Source: Bacteroidota bacterium (lineage in GTDB: Bacteria > Bacteroidota > Bacteroidia > Bacteroidales > Lentimicrobiaceae). From it: DNA of 62,220 nt. Under the pieces are notes generated by a model, which saw only the letters and a list, made by a program, of their open reading frames with translations, was not told the origin of the DNA and did not search any database. Within the stretch, counting starts at the first letter, position 1. Every line of letters starts with the position of its first letter. Positions 8,741 to 16,244 of this stretch are shown piece by piece. The translations under genes were made by a program, and so were the position numbers. Location of the stretch: the NCBI GenBank assembly GCA_023441805.1, contig JAEZNO010000029.1, forward strand, positions 1 to 62,220. The letters are read 5' to 3'.

Positions 8741-9667
8741 CTAAATGGCAGATCGGGAATTATTTATACACATATCAACCAATTCATCCTTTACGGCAGT
8801 ACCCACGCACATGACTTTATCAGCACCACCCCAGTAAAGTTTAATAGTGCCATCAGGTTCATCGACGGCTCCACAAGTGAATACTACATTATGCACATAT
8901 CCGGTGATTTCATAAACTTCCTCAGGTTGTAAGATCCATTCATCGGCAACACCTAAAATTTTTGAAGGATCGTTCAAGTCGTGAAGAGCTACACCCAAAC
9001 GGTAAACACTTCCATCCATTGTCGGAAAAACACCATGGTAGATGTTTAGCCACCCCCGTTTAGTCTTGATTGGTGGAGCGCCAGGTCCTATCTTCATTTC
9101 ATCCCAATGATACTGAACAGGTTTCATGATAAGCTTTGATTCTCCCCAAAATCGAAGATCGGGCGAGTATGATATCCATACCGACCAAGGTGAAATCTCA
9201 GAATGTGGCCTGTCGAGGCGAGCATACAGGCCGTTGAACTTCTCAGGGAAGATTACAACATTGCGATAATCAGCTTCAGTAATTAGTGAGAAGCGTTCAA
9301 TGCTCCTGAAGTCTCTGGTTTTTGCTAATCCAATCCTCACACCATAACGCGAGTAGGCGCTATAGGTTATCAGATATTCACCATCGATGAAAACTATGCG
9401 AGGGTCTTCAACACCATATTCTTCATAAACCTTAAAATCCCCATTGGTTGAAGGTGTCAAAAAAGGTTCAGGATCAACAGTGAACTTATATCCATCTTTG
9501 CTTACAGCCTTACCTAAAATACTTCGGCCATTGAGCTTATGCGATCGGAATATCATTATGTATTCACCATCGTGCTTTACTATTCCGGCATTGTGGACGG
9601 TTGCAACTTCATAAGGCACATCCTCTTTAGTCAGGATTGGATTTCCTTCATATCTTTTAACCAGCAT
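8741..9667 (-). CDS. GH130 family glycoside phosphorylase/hydrolase, short form
   Basis: The 308-residue cytoplasmic protein is a minimal GH130 five-bladed propeller. It opens with YEGNPILT and VHNAGIV, has the catalytic motif GVEDPRIV with general acid D88, then WSVWISYSPDLRFWG, GPGAPPIKTKRGWLNIYHG and a final VVFTCGAV blade. Known enzymes of this length include mannosylglucose, mannobiose and beta-1,2-oligomannan phosphorylases. It lies between the two GT4 genes, 38 bases after the first and 2 before the second. Whether it is a phosphorylase or a hydrolase depends on phosphate-binding residues I cannot score reliably by eye. Confidence 0.87.
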   Translation of the reverse strand: MLVKRYEGNPILTKEDVPYEVATVHNAGIVKHDGEYIMIFRSHKLNGRSILGKAVSKDGYKFTVDPEPFLTPSTNGDFKVYEEYGVEDPRIVFIDGEYLITYSAYSRYGVRIGLAKTRDFRSIERFSLITEADYRNVVIFPEKFNGLYARLDRPHSEISPWSVWISYSPDLRFWGESKLIMKPVQYHWDEMKIGPGAPPIKTKRGWLNIYHGVFPTMDGSVYRLGVALHDLNDPSKILGVADEWILQPEEVYEITGYVHNVVFTCGAVDEPDGTIKLYWGGADKVMCVGTAVKDELVDMCINNSRSAI

Positions 9668-9705
9668 AACCTTGTAATTTAGTGTACTTAATTGACTCAG
9701 TTAGT

Positions 9706-11931
9706 TTATTCGCTATAGTATTCCTCGTAAACTTCAAGAACAGTCAAATAGGAAATTAAGTAGGCAAGAGTACTTTCGGCACCCTGATTTCTGTTCACTC
9801 CCGAGCTTTCAAGTCCATCACAGCATCCTCTCGTTTCATAATCATAAAGACTTAAACGCAGGTCGTTTTCGCCTAAGAACCACATAAATGAAGTAAACAT
9901 CTTATTCAGGTACTCCTTTTCCTTTGTCAGTACATAAGCCTGCTTAAATAAAAGTACCATTGCCATAGCATCAAGAGGTTGCTGTGCAAATTTCGATCTC
10001 TCTTTACCCCTATGATACCACTGCTCATTGCCAATGAGTGAAAGATAACCTTCGCTCATCGTCAAATCAGTTAAGAAATTCATACTTCGCAGAGCGATAT
10101 CCAACAACTCGTCATCCTTTAAAAACTCTGCAGCATGCAATAAAGCCAGAGGCATGATGGCATTATCATAAGTCAAATGGTCTTCAAACCATGGCCAGTC
10201 ATCCGAACTGTTTTGCTTGAATGAGTTGATGAGAATATCCACCTGCTTCTTGAGTATTTCGAGCATTCCATCATCTGAAGGTCTGCTTTTCAGATAGTAA
10301 CTCAGTCCTATGATTGTATTGGCAATGCTCCTTGGTGAACTTAAGTTGTTTAAGACAGGTATTGCAGCAATAAAAATCTCGTTTGCAGTCTGATAGTACG
10401 AATCATTAGGGGGATATGCAAGCATATAGCCAAGTGCCCACATTGTACGACCATATGAATCTTCAGAGCCAACTTCATCAAGGAAATCCCTGTTGAAACT
10501 AAGGAAGTTCCTGAAAGTGCCATTCTTATTTTGCATATAATGAATGTAGCTCAGATAAACAGGACACAATTCAAGGGCGATGCGCTCCTTCTTCTGTTTA
10601 ATGGCCATTACAGTGACCAGGACTGCCCTGGCATTATCGTCAAGACAATATCCTTCTTTCAGATTGGGTATTCCGAATTTTGCATGCTGAATTATACCGG
10701 TATCATCAGTCATCCTCTTTACATGATCAAATGAAAGAGGCGGTAATTGCATGATATCAAATGGAATAACATCTTTCTTAGTCAAAATAGGCTCAGATGC
10801 AACCACTTGGGCAACTTGGAAGTACTTTAATCCAATTTTAGGCCATGTAATTTCCTGACCATACAAGTGAGCCTTATTCCTGATCTGCTTTCTCTTTTCG
10901 GGGTTCTCCAATAAATCAACTAATATCTCCGAAAGCACGGTTGAGTCGTTAAAGTCAAATAGTACTCCTTTGCCATTATCTAAGAGCTCATACGCATGCC
11001 AATAAGGTGTTGAAACAACAGCGGTTCCTGCACCAATGGCATATGCCAGGGTACCACTGGTTATTTGTGCCTCGTTTAAGTAAGGAGTAATGTAAATATC
11101 AGAAGCATGAAGGTATTTGAACAACTCTCTTTGATTGGCAAATTTATTGATCAGAACTACATTCTTTTGCAACTTGAGTTCATTGATCAATCGTGTAAGA
11201 TACACTCTGTACTCATCTCCTGAATGTTTTAAAACATTAGGATGAGTCTTACCGAGAACAATATAAAGGAGGTTAGGGAATTTTTCTACTACACTCGGTA
11301 ATGCCTTAATGACAGTTTCAATTCCTTTATTTCGGCTTATGAGTCCGAAGGTCAGAAGGATTTCCCGCCCTTCAAGTCTGAACTCTCTTTTTGACTCTTC
11401 CTGTGAGAACCTTATGTCAGGTACCCCGTGTTCAATATAGGTGATTTTCTCTTCAGGAACCTCATAAATGTCGATCAGAAAACTAATAGCCTTCCTGCTC
11501 ATGACTACAACTCGATTGGCCATTCTGCATATCTCTTGCAAAACAGCCTTTTCGTTTGCTGAGGGATTTTTAAGAATCGTATGGAGAGTAACCATCAGTG
11601 GAATTTCCAGTCTGTACAGCAGGGGTAAGATATAAACACCGCTGTCACCACCATAAATTCCATATTCGTGTTGCAGAATTACGCAATCCGCACCGCTAAG
11701 ATTAATGTATTTTGATGCTGCAAGATAGTCTTCCTGAGCATCTTGACGGATTGCATAATGAACTTCATCAGGAAAAGAATAACCGGGTTCAATGTCATTC
11801 ATTGCCACAACGAAGCTACCATTGATATCAATTGCCTCATCACGATGATGAATGGCCGAATAAAGATTTTTAGTAAAAGTACCTATACCACACTCCCTGG
11901 GTGGGTAAGTCCCAATAAACGCTAATTTCAT
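9706..11931 (-). CDS. GT4 glycosyltransferase fused to a predicted alpha/alpha-toroid domain
   Basis: This 741-residue cytoplasmic protein is the first gene of the GT4/GH130 run. Residues 1-375 form a GT-B fold: TYPPRECGIGTFT (8-20), LQHEYGIYGG (86-95), LTFGLISRNKG (193-203). The usual E-x7-E motif is incomplete: E287 is present in LNEAQITSGTLAYAIG, but the second Glu position is L295. Residues 395-741 are a helical repeat with conserved GYCLDDNARA (427-436), DWPWFED (578-584), FAQQPLDAMAM and GVNRNQGAEST, resembling an (alpha/alpha)6 toroid of glycosidases and epimerases. The fusion suggests a transferase whose product is processed or gripped by the toroid. Activity is not known. Confidence 0.85.
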   Translation of the reverse strand: MKLAFIGTYPPRECGIGTFTKNLYSAIHHRDEAIDINGSFVVAMNDIEPGYSFPDEVHYAIRQDAQEDYLAASKYINLSGADCVILQHEYGIYGGDSGVYILPLLYRLEIPLMVTLHTILKNPSANEKAVLQEICRMANRVVVMSRKAISFLIDIYEVPEEKITYIEHGVPDIRFSQEESKREFRLEGREILLTFGLISRNKGIETVIKALPSVVEKFPNLLYIVLGKTHPNVLKHSGDEYRVYLTRLINELKLQKNVVLINKFANQRELFKYLHASDIYITPYLNEAQITSGTLAYAIGAGTAVVSTPYWHAYELLDNGKGVLFDFNDSTVLSEILVDLLENPEKRKQIRNKAHLYGQEITWPKIGLKYFQVAQVVASEPILTKKDVIPFDIMQLPPLSFDHVKRMTDDTGIIQHAKFGIPNLKEGYCLDDNARAVLVTVMAIKQKKERIALELCPVYLSYIHYMQNKNGTFRNFLSFNRDFLDEVGSEDSYGRTMWALGYMLAYPPNDSYYQTANEIFIAAIPVLNNLSSPRSIANTIIGLSYYLKSRPSDDGMLEILKKQVDILINSFKQNSSDDWPWFEDHLTYDNAIMPLALLHAAEFLKDDELLDIALRSMNFLTDLTMSEGYLSLIGNEQWYHRGKERSKFAQQPLDAMAMVLLFKQAYVLTKEKEYLNKMFTSFMWFLGENDLRLSLYDYETRGCCDGLESSGVNRNQGAESTLAYLISYLTVLEVYEEYYSE

Positions 11932-12044
11932 AATTATTAAATAGAACTACAGAGATTAAACTCTTTCGTTTATACTTAGTAACAGAAATTCAGAGTGTCA
12001 GTTCGATAACCTGATTAATATCCTAAAGTTTGAGCAGTCTGTGA

Positions 12045-12686
12045 TTAATATCCGACTGTTTGTGCTAAGATCACCTGTTTATCGGTATTTAGCTTTAGAA
12101 GTGATGCCAATGCTTCCTGATCAAATGAAGCTCTGGTAACTGTTTTGAGTCCAGCCGAAGCACAATACAAGTAGATATTTTGCATTATGGCACCTGCATG
12201 AATTCCTGCATAAATATTCTTCCTTTCAATTGCTCCATCACCCAATTTTGCCATATCCGAAACAATAATTATGTTTAACATTGACGAACTAACAAAATCC
12301 TGTGTGCCAGCTTTTGACATATTGTTACCCTTTTCAATCAGGGTAAGGCTGTTTTCTTTATCGTTATAAAAATAAGCTCCTTCGGGCAATAACACAAATA
12401 ACTCCATATTTTGCCTGTTCATAGCAGTTGGAGCTGTATGCTTACCAATATCCTCGCGGTTAATTCCATTAGCCGCCCATAGCAAGTCGGATAATTCCTG
12501 TAGAGGAATGGCCTTATTGGTAAAATCACGAGAGCTCTGTCGATCATTTAAACATTGCATTAATGCTTTACCGCCTGTACGGTTAGGAACAGGAAGTTTT
12601 ATTACTTCATTGGTTTGAGCTACAATAGATTGCATTTGAAATATCATTAGAATTATGAAAGTTAGAGTGTAGATTCTTGTTTTCAT
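12045..12686 (-). CDS. Exported nitroreductase/SagB-like FMN oxidoreductase
   Basis: The 213-residue protein carries a cleavable signal peptide (about 1-24, ending SIVAQ) and then one nitroreductase fold: the FMN phosphate motif RQSSRDF, LSDLLWAANGINRED, TAPTAMNRQNMELFVL, and the C-terminal region GLKTVTRAS..ILAQTVGY. Family members use FMN and NAD(P)H to reduce nitro or quinone compounds or oxidise thiazoline-type substrates; periplasmic location is unusual for a NAD(P)H enzyme. Odd feature: after the TAA, the same frame runs 9 codons ending AQTLGY and a second TAA, a near copy of the true C-terminus, pointing to a 30-base tandem duplication. Confidence 0.85.
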   Translation of the reverse strand: MKTRIYTLTFIILMIFQMQSIVAQTNEVIKLPVPNRTGGKALMQCLNDRQSSRDFTNKAIPLQELSDLLWAANGINREDIGKHTAPTAMNRQNMELFVLLPEGAYFYNDKENSLTLIEKGNNMSKAGTQDFVSSSMLNIIIVSDMAKLGDGAIERKNIYAGIHAGAIMQNIYLYCASAGLKTVTRASFDQEALASLLKLNTDKQVILAQTVGY

Positions 12687-12723
12687 GACCAGGTGTATTA
12701 CTTGATTGCATAAAGTTAATAAT

Positions 12724-12753
12724 AAAAAAAAGCTGCCAGTTAAACTGACAGCT
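12724..12753 (-). terminator. Terminator of the RIC gene
   Basis: A 10-base stem (12731-12740 with 12744-12753, one G-U pair on the minus strand) is followed on minus by a run of Ts (12724-12730). It lies 25 bases after the RIC stop codon. Confidence 0.85.
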
Positions 12754-12778
12754 TTCTATTTACATTTTTTAACAAAAA

Positions 12779-13507
12779 TCATGCATTAACCAACTCTTCT
12801 TCAAGCTGTATTGCTCCAGGGAAAAGTATATTGTTTTCAAGATGAATATGACGGTGCAAATCACTCTCAAATTCCTTAAGCTGTGCAAATGCAACCTGAT
12901 ATGTACGACAAGCATCCTCGGGTGTAGTGTACGAATGACTTAATCTTGATAATTCTCTGAACCTCTCGCCTTCAGCATCATGTTCCATCATCATAACCCT
13001 TACCGGATTTTGTACTGTCCAATGGCCCTGCTCAAACTGTTGGTTTTCGGCATTTTTCGCTGCAGCTATTTTCCTGATGTACGGGAAAAGCATCACCTCT
13101 TCTTTCTGCATGTGTGACTGCAGGTTGTTTACAGCAGTATTAAAAAGTGACCGAATGCTAAATAGCTCAGGATGTCTTTCGCCATGTACTTCACAAATTT
13201 TATCCAAATATTGCTGAAGAATCGGGGAAGTTGAAGAAACATACTTATGATGGGTTTCAACGATATAGTCGGCCAGCTTATCTAAATCCCATTTCCTAAA
13301 GTCAGTGGAGTTGTCGTCAGTTTTGGTCATAACCTCTTTTAGCTCTCCCAATAAAGCATCAGGATCAAGGTTTTTATTTATAGCGACTTCATTAATTGAA
13401 ATACCGCCCCTGCAACAGAAATCTATACCATACTTTTGAAATACAGAAGCTGCTCTGTAATTTTCTGCAACGTATGAACCTACACTTTTCTCTTTTGTGA
13501 ATTCCAT
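12779..13507 (-). CDS. ric: Iron-sulfur cluster repair di-iron protein RIC (YtfE/ScdA family)
   Basis: The 242-residue cytoplasmic protein repairs iron-sulfur clusters damaged by nitric oxide or oxidants. It has the N-terminal ScdA_N domain with the vicinal cysteines C31-C32 in DFCCRGG, then a hemerythrin-like four-helix bundle with metal ligands in THHKY (85-89), SHMQKEE (131-137), MMEHDAEGERF (173-183) and HIHLENN (220-226). Length is standard. It is 44 bases downstream of an Rrf2-type regulator gene on the same strand, so the two form an operon, and a strong terminator follows. Regulation by the neighbour in response to NO is expected by analogy with NsrR. Confidence 0.93.
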   Translation of the reverse strand: MEFTKEKSVGSYVAENYRAASVFQKYGIDFCCRGGISINEVAINKNLDPDALLGELKEVMTKTDDNSTDFRKWDLDKLADYIVETHHKYVSSTSPILQQYLDKICEVHGERHPELFSIRSLFNTAVNNLQSHMQKEEVMLFPYIRKIAAAKNAENQQFEQGHWTVQNPVRVMMMEHDAEGERFRELSRLSHSYTTPEDACRTYQVAFAQLKEFESDLHRHIHLENNILFPGAIQLEEELVNA

Positions 13508-13551
13508 TTTACCGTGTTTTTATGTTTGTGATTGTTTTAATTATTTTCTTC

Positions 13552-13989
13552 CTATATGCGCTTAAGAAAACTTAATCCTTGTGTGATATTGTTTGATAAG
13601 TCTCTTAACGTTGTTTCTTCAAGCATGTTTTTAAAGTCGGCCCTGATGTCTTTGTACTTATAATGAATCGGGCAGGGTTGATCTTCATTACACTCATCGA
13701 ATCCTAATGCACATCCTTTGTAGATAAGATCACCATCTATTGCTGTGACAATCTCACTCAACCTGATTCTCTCCGATCTCTCATCGCTTATTACAAATCC
13801 GCCTGATGGACCTTTAAGTGATTCAAGCAGATTACTTTTAACTAACCGTTGAAGTATTTTGGCTGTAAATGAAACTGGCGAACCGGTCTCATCAGCTATA
13901 TCAGTTATTCCAACCCTCACGCCCTGTTGTGATTTTACGGCTATAAAAATCATTGCCCTGATGGCATATTCACATGCTTTAGAAAACAT
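13552..13989 (-). CDS. Rrf2/NsrR-type iron-sulfur transcription regulator
   Basis: The 145-residue protein has an Rrf2 winged helix (MFSKACEYAIRAM at the N-terminus, recognition region SVSFTAKILQRLVK, wing GPSGGF 60-65) and three cysteines C93, C100 and C106, spaced like the [Fe-S] ligands of NsrR and IscR. It should bind DNA with a cluster that reacts with NO or reports iron-sulfur status. It heads the operon with ric. A 28-base imperfect palindrome overlaps its own -33 promoter region, so autoregulation is likely. NsrR, IscR or RsrR-like assignment cannot be settled by sequence alone; the gene partner favours NO sensing. Confidence 0.9.
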   Translation of the reverse strand: MFSKACEYAIRAMIFIAVKSQQGVRVGITDIADETGSPVSFTAKILQRLVKSNLLESLKGPSGGFVISDERSERIRLSEIVTAIDGDLIYKGCALGFDECNEDQPCPIHYKYKDIRADFKNMLEETTLRDLSNNITQGLSFLKRI

Positions 13990-14009
13990 ACTTTCAATTG
14001 ATTACAGTG

Positions 14010-14017
14010 CAAAGATA
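14010..14017 (-). promoter_or_regulatory. -7 promoter box of the Rrf2-ric operon
   Basis: Minus-strand TATCTTTG matches TAnnTTTG 20 bases before the ATG at 13989. A TTG lies 21 bases further upstream, the expected place of the -33 element, inside the palindrome at 14029-14056. Confidence 0.8.
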
Positions 14018-14028
14018 CAAATAATTTG

Positions 14029-14056
14029 TAATAAAGGACAATTTTGTCCATTATTA
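14029..14056. promoter_or_regulatory. Palindromic operator, probably of the Rrf2 regulator
   Basis: The 28-base sequence has half-sites TAATAAAGGACAAT and TTTGTCCATTATTA, which match as an inverted repeat at 12 of 14 positions; the core is GGACAA-TT-TTGTCC. Rrf2 proteins bind palindromes of this length as dimers. It covers the predicted -33 element, so binding should repress. Confidence 0.7.
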
Positions 14057-14107
14057 CCTAATAACAGTTTTTTAGAAAGTATGTTTGATTGAAATTCAAG
14101 GAAATTT

Positions 14108-16168
14108 TCACTTGTTGAATTTGCTGATCACCTTCTCGAGATCAATACCTTTACCTATAACTGGTTTAAAGATATCGCCTTCTGATGCTACTCTTTCTGC
14201 AGCATTATGAATGTTAAAATCAGTGATTTTAAGTCCTTTCCTCACTTCATGCCAATGTAATGGCATTGAGACAGGAGCACCGGGTTTGGGTCTCAAAGAA
14301 TAAGGGCCTGCCACAGTAGCATGAGGCCTGTTTTGTAGAAAATCTACATACATTTTGCCTTCCCTGTCGACTGTTTTTCTTTCAATACTGGTAATATTCG
14401 GTATTTCATGATGGACCATTGTGGCAATCGCCCTCCCGAATTCTCTGCATTGCTCGTAATCATACCTGGCATTCAATGGTATATAAATGTGCAATCCGGT
14501 TGAGCCGCTCGTTTTGCAATATGACGGCACTTCAAGATCATCAAGGATATCTTTCGTCACAAGGGCTGCTTCAATCACAAGATCAAATGAGTTCTTTGCA
14601 GGATCAAGGTCTATGATGCACCACGTTGGGTTTTCAGGCTTCTGAACTGTGCTATTCCATGGATGAAGCTCTATTGCACCCAATGATGCAATAAGCAGAA
14701 GTGTGGCTTCATCATTTACCAGGAGGTATTTCTTTTCTTCCTGATCAGTCTCACTGTAATAATAGCAGGTCTTTACCCACTCAGGAACTTTTCCCTTCAC
14801 ATCCTTCTGGTAAAAGTGAAAATCCTTTATTCCATTAGGATATCTCTTCAAAGTCATTGGCCGGTCACTAATATAGGGCAGTACATATTCAGCCATCCTA
14901 TAGTAATAATTGATCAAATCACGTTTGGTGATTTTCTCATCCGGCCAGTAGTATTTATCCAGATTTGCGAATTTGAGCTGATGACCGTCAATTGTCTTAA
15001 CCTGCGATTTCTCAGATGGATTCAGCAGTGTTTTACGTTCAAATGTAGAAACAGGTTCAAGTATTTCATCCACTGATGGCAGACTCTCTTTCGGATTGTC
15101 TTTACGTTTAACTTTCTTACCTGCAACGCTCTTCGGAGATAATACAACCTCCTCAGTTTCTGTTTCCTTTTCAAATGTTACTGATGAAGCTTTCTTATCC
15201 ATACGCATCCCCTCAAACGAAGGATGGCGCATTACCCCATCAGGAGTAATTTCAGCATAGCTGACTTCACACACCAACTCAGGCTTAAGCCAGGTGGCAG
15301 TTGCATGAGGAGGGTTTGGCCTGAAACGACTGGGTTGGTTAACATCAGGCTTTGTCTCAAAAGGTGAATCATCGATAATCAATGGCTTAAACTGTTCCAT
15401 CATTGATTTTTCAGTTTTCATGTTGAATCCGGTACCAATCCGACCTGTATAAATAAACCTGCCACGGTCGAATACTCCAACCAGTAACGATGAGAACAGC
15501 CTTCTGCTGCCTTCATTTAAGGTGTAACCGCCAATAACAACCTCCTGTCGTTTGGTAGCTTTAATCTTTAACCAATCTTTAGTCCTGATTCCGGTATGAT
15601 AGGTGCTTTCTTTCTTCTTCGCCATTATCCCTTCCAGTCCCATCTTGTGAGCCATTTCAAGGAACTCTATGCCTGAAGTCTCAAAATCATTACTCAATCT
15701 AATGATTGAATCTGGGGGAATTAGGGCAGCTAATATCTGTTTTCTTTCTGTCAGAGGCAGGCCTTTTACATCAATCCCATTGTACCACAGGATATCAAAT
15801 AAATAATAGAGCAGCTCACCATCCGACTCGCTGCGCCAGTTTTGAAGAGCGTTAAAATTTGAATTGCCTTTGCTGCCAACAACAACTATTTCACCATCAA
15901 CAATTGCATTGATGCCCCATTCTTTCAGAGCATTGTAGAGCGGATAGTACTTGACATTGAATGATTTATCATTTCGTGATTTAAGTTCAGTTACATCGTC
16001 ATTCATAAAAGCGACAGCCCTGTAACCATCCCATTTAACCTCATACGTCCAGCCTTCCTTATCAAATGCTTTGTCGATTAATGTTGCAAGCATCGGTTGT
16101 ACGGAAGTGTAAAAAGGGGCTTTACGCCCCTTTTTCAGTATAAGTTCAAGATTTTGGTCTTTAGCCAT
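14108..16168 (-). CDS. ligD: LigD-type ATP-dependent DNA ligase with polymerase domain
   Basis: The 686-residue protein joins DNA ends in bacterial non-homologous end joining. The N-terminal ligase (about 20-330) has the adenylated lysine K45 in EVKWDGYR, the IVDGEIVV motif, and LKIKATKRQEVVIGGYT before the OB fold (GRIGTGF). A Lys/Glu-rich linker (about 330-390) leads to a C-terminal LigD primase-polymerase domain (about 400-686; YYWPDEKITKRDLINYYY, DLDPAKNSF, KTSGSTGLHIYIPL, VDFLQNRPHATVAGPYS). The domain order ligase-polymerase differs from Mycobacterium, and the phosphoesterase domain is absent. Ku, the usual partner, is not found in this window. Confidence 0.92.
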   Translation of the reverse strand: MAKDQNLELILKKGRKAPFYTSVQPMLATLIDKAFDKEGWTYEVKWDGYRAVAFMNDDVTELKSRNDKSFNVKYYPLYNALKEWGINAIVDGEIVVVGSKGNSNFNALQNWRSESDGELLYYLFDILWYNGIDVKGLPLTERKQILAALIPPDSIIRLSNDFETSGIEFLEMAHKMGLEGIMAKKKESTYHTGIRTKDWLKIKATKRQEVVIGGYTLNEGSRRLFSSLLVGVFDRGRFIYTGRIGTGFNMKTEKSMMEQFKPLIIDDSPFETKPDVNQPSRFRPNPPHATATWLKPELVCEVSYAEITPDGVMRHPSFEGMRMDKKASSVTFEKETETEEVVLSPKSVAGKKVKRKDNPKESLPSVDEILEPVSTFERKTLLNPSEKSQVKTIDGHQLKFANLDKYYWPDEKITKRDLINYYYRMAEYVLPYISDRPMTLKRYPNGIKDFHFYQKDVKGKVPEWVKTCYYYSETDQEEKKYLLVNDEATLLLIASLGAIELHPWNSTVQKPENPTWCIIDLDPAKNSFDLVIEAALVTKDILDDLEVPSYCKTSGSTGLHIYIPLNARYDYEQCREFGRAIATMVHHEIPNITSIERKTVDREGKMYVDFLQNRPHATVAGPYSLRPKPGAPVSMPLHWHEVRKGLKITDFNIHNAAERVASEGDIFKPVIGKGIDLEKVISKFNK

Positions 16169-16244
16169 AAAGTGTTGTACTTAAATCTTACCGGAAACTT
16201 TTTGCAAGTGTCCCTACCTTTACAACACTTAATGTGCCTATTGG

